From Rattus norvegicus (lineage: Eukaryota > Chordata > Mammalia > Rodentia > Muridae): a stretch of 64,000 nt of DNA. The notes under the pieces were generated by a model. It worked only from the letters and a program-made list of their open reading frames with translations, was not told the origin of the DNA and searched no databases. Made by a program: the position numbers and the translations under genes. The stretch covers positions 125,478,710 to 125,542,709 of the forward strand of contig NC_086020.1 in the NCBI RefSeq assembly GCF_036323735.1, written 5' to 3'. This document shows, piece by piece, positions 1-10,752 of this stretch (position 1 is the first letter of the stretch; each line of letters begins with the position of its first letter).

Positions 1-1
1 G

Positions 2-1560
2 AACACTCTGCCTTCAGCTTTACTGGGTATCTAACTATACTTTTGTGTCTTCCTGCCCTACTTTCTCCTCTGTCTAAGTGTAGATCTGGGTAGGTTCAGC
101 CCGTGATAAGTGTGCCCCTGTGGTGGTGAATGAAAATTTCTTCCACCAAGCAAATTATCCCATGCTTTCTAATTCAGCTTCACTCAAGTGTCCTAGGATA
201 CAGAAGGCTGCCAAGTTCTTCACTAGAGTATAACACAGTGTCCCACCATATATTTCCTGAAGAAATCTCTCTTCTAAAACCTCGGGAGCCTGTCCTCCAC
301 TGACTTTATTGCTGTTCATAGTCTGGCTTTCCAGCCTTCCAGAGGAATGGCCTCTAACTCTACTTAAGTGCCTTGGGCCTTCCTTAACCTGCATCCCCCA
401 GCTCCTCCTTATTCCTCTCAAAAACCAATTCCAAGGCCTAAAGATCATGTGCTCAGGTCACTGCTGCAGCCCCTCCACTCTCTACTCCAATTTCACATAT
501 TATTTTTCTAAGTGCTGGGACCAAGTGCTCAATAAGAAGCAACTTAAGAGAGGAAGGGTTGGTTTGACTCTGAGAGTTACAGTCCATCACTCAGGACGAG
601 GTATAGGACCAGGAGCTTGAAGCTGCTGTGCTTCTCTGCAGAGCAAGAAGAGGAAGGAGAAATGCTGGCCCTTCAGCATGGGACTTTAGACAAGCAGTCT
701 AACATACACCTGGGTTTCCTTGTCTGTAAGGTACAAACTCTAAGGTTTGCCTCATATATGAAGGAAGTAAAATGAAGAACAGAATACAAAGTACCCATGG
801 CAGTGGCTGTCACACTCAGAGTTACAAAATGTGTTATCTCCATTCTAACCAATTTTCCCAAACACTGCTTCAGAAGAACGGTTATGAAGACAACACACCT
901 AAGCTTGCACCCTTGCTCCTGTGAGAGTCTGAACCAGCTACTAAATCTCTCCACGCCTCTATTTCCTCGCCCATAATCTAAAATACTTATCTACTAGATT
1001 GTGAAGGGTAAGATGCAATATTTTTAAAGTAATAGAATAGAGGACACATCTTTCACCAAACCTAAGTCTCCATCCAGTTCGAAGTGCAGCCTGGTTTTAG
1101 AAATGTATGTGAAGATGTGCTTATATTATTGAATTGATAAAATCTGGTGGTAAGCCCTTGTTAAATACTATACTCCCTTACTTCATATAACTTCTTATTG
1201 AGACAGCTGGTTTGGAGGTGTGGGTAGGTATGGTTTACAGACATTGGATAAGTCACCCTTTGTCCCAGAATGCCAAGTGAAGTTATATTGGCCACAATAT
1301 AGGATAATAAACGTGCTATCGGGAGTGTGTGTGTTGCACAAAGACACGAGAGCAGAAGTTATGTGAAGCCTGGTCTCAGATTGTGCGTCGGGGTATGGGG
1401 AAGTCAGGATCTAAAGGGAAAGGCGGCTTCCAAGTAACAGATTCATAAACAGGGTTTTGAAAGATGAGCAGGAGGTTTAATGGCTGGGAAAGGACATTCC
1501 AGAACGTGGAGGAAGGAACTGAAAAAATCAATCTCCAGTGCTGAGGAGTATGGCTGCTCA
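2..1560. other. Intergenic, nothing assigned
   Basis: There is no recognisable SINE, LTR or exon. Reading frames of 90-100 codons here have no family resemblance and overlap on both strands. Confidence 0.4.
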
Positions 1561-1583
1561 GCAGGGCTGCAATGTACACAGCC

Positions 1584-1692
1584 TTCATCCTGACTGAACG
1601 AGCACGCACAGACATGCGCAGAGGCCAGAGGAGATGGTCCCTCCTGACTGAGCGAGAGCGCTCAGACGTGCAGAGGCCAGAGGAGATGATCT
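1584..1692 (+). repeat. Two-copy tandem duplication (about 54 bp)
   Basis: CCTGACTGAACGAG at 1589 recurs as CCTGACTGAGCGAG at 1643. Each copy is followed by a CpG-containing stretch and GCAGAGGCCAGAGGAGATG. The copies have diverged, so this is an old local duplication. Confidence 0.6.
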
Positions 1693-2119
1693 CTCTGTAC
1701 TCCCTGAGAGAGCAGCTTCTAAGCAGAGGAATTTACGTCCGTCCAGGGAAGAATCATAAAGCAAATGTCCCAAATCTCCCAACCCTGTAGGACAATACCA
1801 AAAAAAAAGATAAAAATCTCTACGGAAAAAAGAAAAATAGGTCTCGAGTCTATTTCTTAAGGAAAAACGTATGCCAATCAATGAGAAACTGACAAATTCG
1901 AGTGTCTTTTTATGTTTCCAAGAGACTAAATCCCAAGCCTTCTATAATTTAAGCACATTTTATTTCCAGTTTAAATTTAACTATGTTTTTGCCTTTAGTA
2001 CAATGACCCCATCTTTTGGATGTTCTAAAAAACTTGAGCACTCTGAGTACCATCCTGTGTTTTGTCTGTTAGTTTTTGCATCTTGTTTTTTTGTTGTTGT
2101 TTCTTGGGGGTGGGGAGGG

Positions 2120-2417
2120 GTGTCATTTGAATAAGCTTGTCCCATGGGAAATGGCACTGTTGAGTTGTATGTCCTTGTTGGAGGAAGTGTGTCACTGTGG
2201 GGGTGGGCTTTGAGATCCTATGCTCCTCTTTTCCAGTGTGGAAAAGATCCTCCTGCTGGTTGCCTGTGGATCAGGATGGAGAACTCTCAGTTCCTTCTCC
2301 AGCACCCTGTCTGCCTGCATGATGCCATGCTTCCTGCCATGATGATAATGAACTAAACCTCTGAAACTATAAGCCAGCCCCAATTAAATGTCTGCCCTTA
2401 TAAGAGTTGCCTTGGTC
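2120..2417 (+). mobile_element. Rodent mid-repetitive element, split by a retrocopy
   Basis: It contains TTGGAGGAAGTGTGTCACTG, the CTCCAGCACC...CTGCCTGC block and AGCCAGCCCCAATTAAATG, typical of a dispersed rodent repeat. This is the opposite orientation to 6712-7070. It resumes after the insertion at 2639 and ends near 2670 (CACAGAAATAAAACCC). Confidence 0.55.
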
Positions 2418-2622
2418 CTTACCTCTTCTATGCTGCTTCCTTCTCTTATATGTGTCTGCCCTCCGTTGCAAGTTAAATCGAGTGGTTTTATTTTTTATGT
2501 CTCTCCTGTAACTGGACAACTGCTAAAGTTTGCAGTTTGTCTGCTTTGTCATGTTTGTTTGTTTGTTTGTTTGAATTCCTTTGAAACTCTAATAAAAGTT
2601 TCCTTGAGTTTCCAAAAAAAAA
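2418..2622 (+). pseudogene. 5'-truncated retrocopy of an mRNA 3' UTR
   Basis: This 205-bp insert is flanked by perfect 16-bp duplications AAGAGTTGCCTTGGTC (2402-2417 and 2623-2638). It ends in AATAAA (2591-2596) followed 17 bases later by a pure A tract from 2614. That is the signature of L1-mediated retroposition of a polyadenylated transcript. The body is not a SINE or L1 that I recognise and contains a (GTTT)n run near 2555-2572. The source gene is unknown. Confidence 0.7.
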
Positions 2623-2679
2623 AAGAGTTGCCTTGGTCACAGTGTCTTTTCACAGAAATAAAACCCAAGCTAAAACAGG

Positions 2680-2800
2680 AGGGGGACATGGTTTTGGTTT
2701 GTTTGGGTGTTTTTGTTTTTCGTTTTGGTTTTTTGGGGGAGTTGGGGTGTTTTGTTGTTTTGTTTTGGGGGGATGTATTGTTTTGTTTTAAGGTGCTAAT
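2680..2800 (+). repeat. T/G-rich low-complexity tract
   Basis: A run of GTTTT/GGTTTT/GGGGG motifs without an exact period. Confidence 0.6.
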
Positions 2801-2836
2801 ATGTCACTAAAATCCACTCTGAAACAGCGCATCTCT

Positions 2837-3057
2837 TTTTTTCCCCCGTTTTTTCTTTATTAACTTGAGTATTTCTTATTTACATTTCAAATGTTATTCC
2901 CTTTCCCGGTTTCCGGGCAAACATCCCCCAACTCCTCCCCCTCCCCTTCTGTATGGGTGTTCCCCTCCCCATCCTCCCCCCATTACTGCCCTCCCCCCAA
3001 CAATCACGTTCACTGGGGGTTCAGTCTTAGCAGGACCAAGGGCTTCCCCTTCCACTG
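2837..3057 (-). mobile_element. L1 3' end, 5'-truncated, antisense
   Basis: A reversed L1 3' UTR: it starts with the T-rich complement of the poly(A) tail, then TTATTAACTTGAGTATTTCT, then the C-rich complement of the purine tract, and stops in CCTTCCACTG. It is flanked by 14-bp target duplications differing at one base (AACAGCGCATCTCT at 2823-2836; AACAGCACATCTCT at 3058-3071). The mismatch is a CpG transition, so the insertion is fairly recent. Confidence 0.8.
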
Positions 3058-3278
3058 AACAGCACATCTCTTAGGAGTGTAACAAAACACACACTTATTT
3101 GAGATCAATAGTCAACCTGAGATATAAAAATACCCATTAAAATCAAAATTTCAATTCCGTTAGAAGCTCTAGCTGCTCTCTTGTTCTCTCTTGCTCTTCC
3201 CCTCTTCCCCTTTGTCCCTTCTCTCCCCTTTCCCCTCCCTGCTTCCTTCCATGTGCTCATGGCTGGCCTCTACTTCTC

Positions 3279-3280
<2 letters not shown>

Positions 3281-3341
<61 letters not shown>

Positions 3342-3342
3342 C
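3281..3342 (+). repeat. (CT)n microsatellite
   Basis: CT dinucleotides, interrupted once by TTT near 3325. Reading frames through it encode only Ser-Leu repeats. Confidence 0.95.
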
Positions 3343-3724
3343 TACCATCTTAATTCCCCCATGCCCTGAATAAACTATATTCCATACTAAAATGCATTAC
3401 AAATGCTAAGTATAGTATACTCTTGTATGAGAAACAGCGATCCCCACCAGCTGTTATCATTTCAGCCACAGAGCCCACCCTGAGTTCCCTCTACTGCAGT
3501 GCTCACGTTCATTTCCCAGCCTCTCCTATGTGCCTGTGCTTCCTGGGTGCTGGGGCTATATATGTTGCTGCTCTGTATAGTTTTTAGTGTGCTTGTCACT
3601 ATGCAGGAAAAGGTAGAGATGGGCTCTATGGAGGGCTCCATTAGTGAACCCAGCAGACATAAAACCTGTACCAAAAGTCTATCTATTCCTCAGAAATAAA
3701 CAATAAAATATTAAAAGCCATTTT

Positions 3725-3901
3725 AAAGCTCATTTGAGGGCCTGGAAAGAGGGTTCCATTATGAAGAACAGTAGCTGCTTTTCTAGAGGATCCAAGTTCA
3801 TTCCCAGCACCCAAGTTGGGCAGCTCACAAGTGCCAGTAACTCCAGTTCCATGGGGTTTTATATTCACTTATGGCCTCTACCCAGTTTGAATGCTTGCAT
3901 G

Positions 3902-3964
<63 letters not shown>
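3725..3964 (+). mobile_element. Degenerate B2/B3-type SINE ending in (CA)n
   Basis: It has CTGGAAAGAGGGTTCC, a GATCCAAGTTCATTCCCAGCA B-box region, and AGCTCACAAGTGCCAGTAACT. It then runs into a pure CA array at 3905-3964. Confidence 0.65.
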
Positions 3965-3966
<2 letters not shown>

Positions 3967-4014
3967 TGCTGGGAATAATTTGGCTCTGTCATTGCACTTC
4001 ATGCATGCAGTGCC

Positions 4015-4145
4015 TGAATAGGCCAGAAGAGGGCACCAAGCACCATGGTCCTGGAGTTACAGACACTTGTGACCACCAAAGAGGTGATGGGAATCAAACA
4101 CAGATCCTGTACTAAGTCACCCAGTAATCTTATCCTGAGCCACCC
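4015..4145 (-). mobile_element. B2/B3-type SINE, antisense, degenerate
   Basis: Reversed motifs GGCCAGAAGAGGGCACCAAG, TCCTGGAGTTACAGACACTT, and GGAATCAAACACAGATCCTG (reversed B box). Confidence 0.6.
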
Positions 4146-5431
4146 CTACAACCCTCCACCTGGTGTTTCTTCATTATCTTTAGCTCAAAAACATTTTTAT
4201 GTCAAAGGAGAATTTATTTGGGGTGGCATAATTTAGTGTCTTCTACCTTCCAATTGATTAAAAAAAATAGATTAAATCAGACAATAAAAGGAAAAGGAGT
4301 GGGAAGAGCATGAAAATACCCCCTCTAAACAAGTCCTAGAGGTGAGGCCTATCCTGCAAAGGCAGCAGCCTTCGGAAGGCCCTGACTCCAAGAAACAAAA
4401 CCAATGATTTCCACACTGCAGTAGCAGGAGTTTAAGTGGCTCCAGTGTGTTCTTCCATGAGCTTTTCACAGCCTTGAACCATGAATACTCCAAGGTTCTA
4501 TAGTCACTGTGAGATAAGAGTGAGACTTGGGTCAGGTCTAATGCAGATCAGAAAATATCAACTAAGGAAACAGCTCTAACTTCAAAGAAATAAACACTGT
4601 GGCTTATTCTGAGGCAAAATATGAGTGACCATGGCCTGGGAACAGCAACTTAGGTCTCCCTATTAACAGCGTTCCTGTGAGGTAGGATATTGTGAAAGCT
4701 TTTATAATAACAAGAACGCCATAAATCAAGACAGTGTTCAAATACATTGCTGGGAACATCAAGCCATAACAGGATGAACAACTCTGGGTTAGATGCTGGG
4801 TGACTGTCTTAGCCCTTTGGTTGATGAAAAACTAGGGTTTCTGTTAAGTTAATACACCCAGGTTTCTAATCTGTGTATCACCCTGTTAGGTCCATCTTTA
4901 TTTAATAGTAATAGGATCTATCTGTGTATAGGATGTTAAATCCAAGACAAAACTGGGACAAGAAATTACTATTTAGTAGATCAAAGATCGCCCACGATAA
5001 ATTATAGTTAGGCTTTGGACTTACAGTATTCCAACCTCCCCACATCAGTGAAGTTTCCATCAATCAATCAGCATTTGCAGACACAGCTTTTTTCTAGGAA
5101 TTTTCATTTGCAGAAGAAAGAAGGATATTTAAAAGGAAGACAGCCCTGGGCCCAGGGGATTGCTGGAATGTAGAACCATGACTTTCATACAGTCCTTCTC
5201 CAATTAAAAGAAAAAAACATGTCTCCTCCTTCCCCAGTCACTGGTCTCTGTTTCCCTGCCTTGATTTTGCCCTTTCTTCTCTGCAGGAACTTCTTCAAAT
5301 CCCAGAACCTTCTCCTCTGTCCTCCTGAGGTTTCTTAGTGATCCTGGGGGTAACATTTAATTGTTTGCAGCTTGATGACTTTCTTTGCAGTCTATTTTAA
5401 GATAGGGAGATTTCTGTTGTCACAGAAATAG

Positions 5432-5434
<3 letters not shown>
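4146..5434. other. Intergenic, nothing assigned
   Basis: AT-rich unique-looking sequence with no recognised repeat or exon. Confidence 0.4.

Positions 5435-5488
<54 letters not shown>
5435..5488 (+). repeat. (GA)n microsatellite
   Basis: Uninterrupted GA dinucleotides. Confidence 0.95.
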
Positions 5489-5491
<3 letters not shown>

Positions 5492-5779
5492 CTCATTACT
5501 CCCTGCTGGAACCTGGTTATGAGGGGTTCCTTGGCTCCCTCTGAAGGATAATGACAGTTCTAAATCTGAGACCAGGTGGGCTGGAGCAGCAGGATTCTAA
5601 AGATATAACTGGTGCAAAGAAATTAGCAAAGAATCAGAATCAGCGAAAACTAAACTCTCTCTGTTGCCTGGTCAGTTTGAGACAATTTCTTTTTCTTCAT
5701 TTCTGATGCCCTTAATGAGGAACTTACCCAGGTTCAGCCTGCCCCTTGATCCACAGCTGATGGCTGCTAAACTGATCAC

Positions 5780-6112
5780 AAAAAAAAAAAAAAAAAAAAA
5801 AAACATTTACTTCCTCATCGAGAACAGGATCGTAAGTGTGTCAGGGGTCCAGGGCTTGCTACACAAGAATGGGGACCTGAGGTACATCCCCAGCACTCAT
5901 GCCTACGCTGGGTGTGGTGGCATGTACCTGACATGACAACGTTGGGGGCACAGAGACAGCAGGATCCTGAGGACTGGGTGCCCAGCAATCATAACCAAAT
6001 AAGCTACCTCCAGCCTCAGTGAAAGAGCCTGTCTCAAACAAACAAGGTGGACAGCTGAAAAACAACACCGGGGTTTGACCTCTGGTCTGCACATGAACAC
6101 ACAGACAGGTCA
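5780..6112 (+). mobile_element. Poly(A) tract and degenerate B1-containing SINE
   Basis: A 24-base A run (5780-5803) is followed by a B4-like body: GGCTTGCTACACAAGAATGG, ATCCCCAGCACTCATGCCTA, a B1-like CTGGGTGTGGTGGCATGTAC and TGAAAGAGCCTGTCTCAAAC. Confidence 0.55.
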
Positions 6113-6705
6113 AGGAAGGTAAAGAGAGAACAGATTAAGCTAAGGAAATGCTCATGATAATTAAATAAACTCCAATTTTATTTGCTTCATTGGAGTTCCT
6201 GATATGGTGGAACATTTGAGAGGGGGGATCTAGTTGGAGGAGGTTTAGACATTAGGGAGTTCCCTTGAAGGGCACGGTGGGACTCCAGACCCTTGATTTC
6301 TCTCCGGGACCATAAGAACTATAGGCACCCTGCCATGAGATTCTGAGTGGCCACTGGTTCAAATCAGCAAGGCCAAGGTCTCAAGTCAAAACCTCCGACA
6401 CTGTGAATTGAGCCAACCCTCTCTTCATTCAGTTGATCATATTGGGTCTTTTGCCACAGACCAGTTCACAGTGTCCTTCAGAGCCAGTTAGATGACAATC
6501 TCTTGATTTCACAGCAACTGAGCTGTTACCATCTTGCACATTCAAGATTCAAATAGTAATTCAGCACTGGCCTTTACGCCCAACTCCATGGCTCAGTGTT
6601 CCTAATTTTAAATATGGAGGGGATTGCTGTCTTTGGCTTAGGCCAGCCATATTATTTCTTGTTTCCTTCCATTTCACAAAGATAAATCCAGACACCTCTG
6701 TCTTG
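6113..6705. other. Intergenic, possibly old repeat
   Basis: GATATGGTGGAACATTTGAG near 6200 and GACTCCAGACCC near 6280 suggest an old interspersed element. I cannot name it. Confidence 0.3.
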
Positions 6706-6711
6706 ATTGCG

Positions 6712-7070
6712 TCTTTATTGCTGTGATAAGACACCATGACCTAGACAACTTATAAAAAGAAAGCATTTCACTCAGGGCTCATAGCTCCTGGGGATAGTAG
6801 AAGCGTTCATCATCACTGCGGGGAGCACATCAGCAGGCAAGCAGGAGGGCAGGCAAGGTACTGGAGCAGTAGCTGAGAGCTCACATCTGATCTACAAGCA
6901 CAAAGAGGAGAGAGTTAATTGGGAATAGGGTGGGTTTTTAAACCTCAAAGCCTGCCCCATGACACACCTCCTCCAACAAGGCCACACCTCCTAATCCCTC
7001 CCAAACAGTTCCACCGAGCATTCAAATATATTAGTTTTGGGGGCCATTCTCATTCAAACCACTTCAACTT
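6712..7070 (+). mobile_element. Rodent mid-repetitive element
   Basis: GCTGTGATAAGACACCATGACC, CAGGCAAGCAGGAGGGCAGG, CTCCTCCAACAAGGCCACAC and GCCATTCTCATTCAAACCAC occur in the order of a dispersed rodent repeat. It shares its right half, reversed, with 2120-2417. Confidence 0.6.
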
Positions 7071-7200
7071 TTTAACCACTTGTAAATTTCTAACACTAAA
7101 TTAGAGACCATCTTGGTTAAAAAATGCTAAAGAGCAGATTTACTAAGAACATAATATGATTTTAGAACATTTACAGTTCCATACTTCCAGGTAAAACATT

Positions 7201-7317
7201 GTTTTGTTTTTTTTGGTTTTTTTTTTTTTTGGTTCTTTTTTTCGGAGCTAGGGACCGAACCCAGGGCCTTGCGCTTCCTAGGCAAGCGCTCTACCACTGA
7301 GCTAAATCCCCAACCCC
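7201..7317 (-). mobile_element. ID element (BC1-type), antisense
   Basis: The reversed ID core (GGAGCTAGGGACCGAACCCA to GAGCTAAATCCCCAACCCC, 7243-7317) is preceded by a T-rich tail with the typical GGTTCTTTTTTTCGG junction. The core derives from tRNA-Ala, with A and B boxes of Pol III type. This copy class is abundant in rat. Confidence 0.95.
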
Positions 7318-8054
7318 AAAATTATTATTCTTATGTTAGTCAAACTTTGTCACTGATCTATTTGGCCCATAGTTTCAGAGGCAAAGCAGGGCAGCTCACG
7401 GAATGAAGATGAAGACAAGAAGAGAGATGGCTTTGGCTTTCTCTTTTTTATTCCGTGTAAACCCCACACCTATAGAATGCTGTTGCTATATTTGGGATAA
7501 GAGGGCGCTCTCTGTGTATACATCTAACCAGTCTTCTCTGGAAACACAAGCAACCCTGAAGTGTACTTTAGTTATCTCCAAGACACTGAAATTCAACAAA
7601 GCTAACAATCAAAGTTAAACATCACAGCTACCCAAAAAAGGATATTTTATAAATTATTTTTTGCTTTATTTTTCAGTCAGTTTTTTTCACTTTTAAGTTT
7701 TCACAGAAGAATTCAGAGAAAAATATCGCTAATCAACTACCATGTATAGATGTTGTGCTATGTGTAGGTACCATCCATCTTAAGGCACTGAGAATGGAAT
7801 TAGCATAGGTTGTATTAGTTAAGATCAGGCACAAAGAAGAATGGGAGTGGGAGCAGAAGGATAAGGGGAGAGGAGCCATGGAGAACAGGTACAAATACAG
7901 ACACAGAATGTTAACGTGGGATAAAAAGGCAGAGTCATGAACACAGTGGAACCATCATGCCCAATTAATCAAGTAATAACATTTGTTGGATCAGGTAGTT
8001 CTAGGATATTCTATTTGTGCATCCGATATAGGAAAAATGAATATAATATAATCG
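7318..8054. other. Intergenic, nothing assigned
   Basis: AT-rich DNA without a recognised element. Confidence 0.4.
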
Positions 8055-8272
8055 GAACTGGAGAGATGGCTTAGCAGTTAATAACACTGGTTGCTCTTTC
8101 AGAAGACCCAGGATTGATTCCCAGCACCCACATGGTGGCTCACAAATATCTGTAACTCCAGTTCCAAGGGATCTGATGCCCTCTTCTGACCTCCAGGGGC
8201 ACTAGGAATGCACATGGTCCACAGACACGTGCAGGCACAACACCCATATACGTTAAACATTAAATGTATATG
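8055..8272 (+). mobile_element. B3/B2-type SINE
   Basis: AACTGGAGAGATGGCTTAGC, TCCCAGCACCCACATGGTGG, TCTGATGCCCTCTTCTGACC and a loose CA-containing tail. Confidence 0.85.
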
Positions 8273-8319
8273 ATTTAAATCTGGCAGCGTAGCACTTTGA
8301 GAAAATTGCACATTAACTT

Positions 8320-8770
8320 TTATAAGAAAGCATTTATTTGGAGGCTTACAGTGTCGGAGGGTGAGCTCCCTGTCACCATGATTGGAAGCATGATTTCACA
8401 CAGATGAACATGGTGCTGAAGAACCACCTGAGAGTTCTACATCCTGATCCACAGGCGACAAAGAAACAGACACCAATCCCCAACAAGGCCACACCTACTC
8501 CAACAAGACCTCCCCCAAAAAGGCCACACCTACTCCTACAAGACCTCCCCCGAAAAGGCCACACCCACTCCAACAAGACCTCCCCCCGAAAAGGCCACAC
8601 CCACTCCAACAAGACCTCCCCCAAAAAGGCCACACCTACTCCTACAAGACCTCCCCCCGGAAAGGCCACACCCACTCCAACAAGACCTCCCCCCGAAAAG
8701 GCCACACCTACTCCAACAAGGCCACCGCTCCTAATCCTTCCGAACAGTGCACAAGCTCTGGAGTAAACAT
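8320..8770 (+). mobile_element. Rodent mid-repetitive element carrying a minisatellite
   Basis: The flanks (AAGAAAGCATTTATTTGGAG on the left, GCTCCTAATCCTTCCGAACA on the right) match the family at 6712-7070. One internal segment has expanded in tandem at 8487-8719. Confidence 0.6.
8487..8719 (+). repeat. 35-36 bp minisatellite, about 6.5 copies
   Basis: GGCCACACC recurs at 8487, 8522, 8557, 8593, 8628, 8664 and 8700 (spacings 35, 35, 36, 35, 36, 36). Unit variants repeat in an A-B-C, A-B-C order, so a higher-order unit of about 106 bp has itself duplicated. Both strands stay open and encode Pro/Thr/Arg or Gly/Val repeats, which I regard as artefacts. Confidence 0.9.
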
Positions 8771-9055
8771 CAAATATATGAGCTCATGACTATATTTTGC
8801 TTACCCACTCATTTGTCACGGACATGGAGTGTCTCCTGTCTCCCACATTGTGAGCCATGGTGTCATAGACATAGAATGCAGAAATCTCTCCCACATTATC
8901 CTATTCACTCCCTTGGATGTTTGCTCTGTAATGGAATTGGCAGATCATATGAAATTTCTAGTTTTAATGTTTTAAAAAAAGTATCCATCTAAATTAAATT
9001 TTTAAAAAGAGATACTCTGTTTCTATTTTTTAAAATATAAAGGCAAAGCCCAATT

Positions 9056-9295
9056 TGGGGGCTGGCAAGATGGCTTAGCTGTTAAAAGTCCTGAGTTCGG
9101 GGCTGGGGATTTAGCTCAGTGGTAGAGCGCTTACCTAGGAAGCGCAAGGCCCTGGGTTCGGTCCCCAGCTCCGAAAAAAAGAACCAAAAAAAAAAAAAAA
9201 AAAGTCCTGAGTTCAGTTCCCAGCAACCACATGGTAGCTTGCGTGTGTACCTGCAGCAAAGAACTTACACATTAAATAATATAAATATAAAAGTG
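9056..9295 (+). mobile_element. B2-type SINE split by an ID insertion
   Basis: GGGGCTGGCAAGATGGCTTAGC up to the insertion, then CAGTTCCCAGCAACCACATG after it, ending near AATATAAATATAAAAG. Confidence 0.8.
9099..9199 (+). mobile_element. ID element with 15-bp target duplication
   Basis: An intact BC1-like core starts GGGGCTGGGGATTTAGCTCA and ends GTCCCCAGCTCCG, followed by an A-rich tail. It is flanked by perfect AAAAGTCCTGAGTTC copies (9084-9098, 9200-9214) duplicated from the B2 it entered. The intact A and B boxes and perfect duplication mark a young copy. Confidence 0.95.
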
Positions 9296-10140
9296 CCCAT
9301 GCCATGCCATGCCGCAGAGCCAGAATGGGGGAGGCTCCAGGTAGCCTAGGGAGATGATGCTGGCTGACACTCCTAGTAGTGGGGGATAAGGAGTCTGATG
9401 TGGCCACCTCCCATAGTCGGGCAGGATTCCCAGTGGAGGAATGAGGACACCAGCCTACGCACAAACCCAAGATGTGTCCTGCCTACAAGATGTGCAGAAA
9501 CAAAGATGGGGCAGAGATGGAGGGAACGGCCGGCCAACGACTGCCCAACCTGAGACCCATCGCATGGGCAAGACCAACCCTGACACTGCTGATACCCCGT
9601 TAAGCTTGCAGACTGTCCTGAGAGGCTCCACCCAGAAGCCAGTGGAAACAGATGCAGAGACCCACAGGCAAACATTAGATGGAGCTAGAGGAGTCGTGAG
9701 GAGAGTTGGGGGAAGGGTTGAAAGAGTCAAAGAAGACAGGAACTCCACAGGAAGACCAATAGAGTCAACCAACCTGGACCCTTGGGGACTCCCAGAGACT
9801 GAACCACCAGCCAAAGAGCAAGCATGGACTGGACCTAGACACCCGTACACATATGTAGCAGATGCTCACCATGTGGCTACCCCAACAGCTGGAGCAGGGG
9901 CTGCCCCTGTCTCTTGTCTGCCTGTAGATCCTAGTCCTGTAACTGGGCTGCCCTGTCTGGCCTCAGTGGAAGAGGATGTATCTAGTTCTGCAGTGAGCTG
10001 ATGTCCCAGGGAATACCTAAGGAAACCCCCTTCTCAGAGGAGAAGATGAGGAGAGATGGGGAGGGGCTTGTGAGGGGAGGACCAGGAGGAAGGGGGGCTG
10101 TGGTCAGGGTGTAAAGTAAATAAATAAATTAATGAAAACA
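9296..10140 (+). mobile_element. Old L1 (Lx-like) 3' UTR
   Basis: ACCAGCCAAAGAGCAAGCATGG, CACATATGTAGCAGATGCTC, TGGCCTCAGTGGAAGAGGAT, a purine-rich block (10030-10110) and a TAAATAAATAAATTAATG tail are typical of rodent L1 3' ends. The 186-codon frame at 9441-10001 lies wholly in this UTR and is not a gene. Confidence 0.75.
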
Positions 10141-10267
10141 AAGAGTCCATGCTTCTTTCCATAGATTCTGCACTATTTCACATTCCTATATAAAATCGTT
10201 CTATTCTCTGAACATCTTCACCAACACTTTTTATCCTTTTTTTTAATTAACAGTTATGCCTGTGAAT

Positions 10268-10351
10268 TAGTGGCCAGCACAGTGAGTTCTAGGAGAGCCA
10301 AGGCCAAACAGAGAGACACTGTCTCAAAACAAAAACAAAACAAAACAAAAA
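10268..10351 (+). mobile_element. B1 right half
   Basis: GCACAGTGAGTTCTAGGAGAGCCA and GACACTGTCTCAAAAC, then an A-rich tail. Confidence 0.65.
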
Positions 10352-10485
10352 AATAGTTATGTCAACAGTTATAAAATGGTATATCTAATTGTAAAAATCC
10401 CTGCACTGTCCAAATCATTACTTGGATGCAATTTTTTTCACAACTAAATTCTCAATGAAATTTTTCTTCCAGAGATTATAGAATC

Positions 10486-10591
10486 CAGGTGTGGAGATAT
10501 GGTTCACTGTTTAAGAACACTAAGTGCCCTTGCATAGGACAGGAGTTCAGTTGCCAACATTTACCTCCATAGGCACTGAATATACAGATAA

Positions 10592-10646
<55 letters not shown>

Positions 10647-10752
10647 TCTCCATGGGCACTACATATATACATATACACGCATTCACAAACATACACTTAC
10701 ACAATCCCATGAACACCTGCGCGCGCGTACACACACACACACACACACACAC
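10486..10752 (+). mobile_element. Degenerate B2/B4 SINE with two (CA)n arrays
   Basis: GGAGATATGGTTCACTGTTTAAGA and AGGAGTTCAGTTGCCAACA precede CA runs at about 10608-10644 and 10730-10752. The second is preceded by GCGCGCG. Confidence 0.6.

Noticed and set aside
3905..3964. CRISPR-like array
   Set aside because: Simple CA dinucleotides without spacers; this is eukaryotic DNA.
7243..7317. Possible tRNA-Ala gene
   Set aside because: The A and B boxes belong to an ID retroposon with an A-rich tail, not a cloverleaf tRNA. The same holds for 9099-9199.
8373..8766. Pro/Thr-rich and Gly/Val-rich frames of 110-120 codons on both strands
   Set aside because: Products of the 35-36 bp minisatellite; the open frames follow the repeat, not a gene.
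9441..10001. 186-codon + strand open frame
   Set aside because: It lies wholly inside an old L1 3' UTR, and an opposite-strand frame overlaps it.
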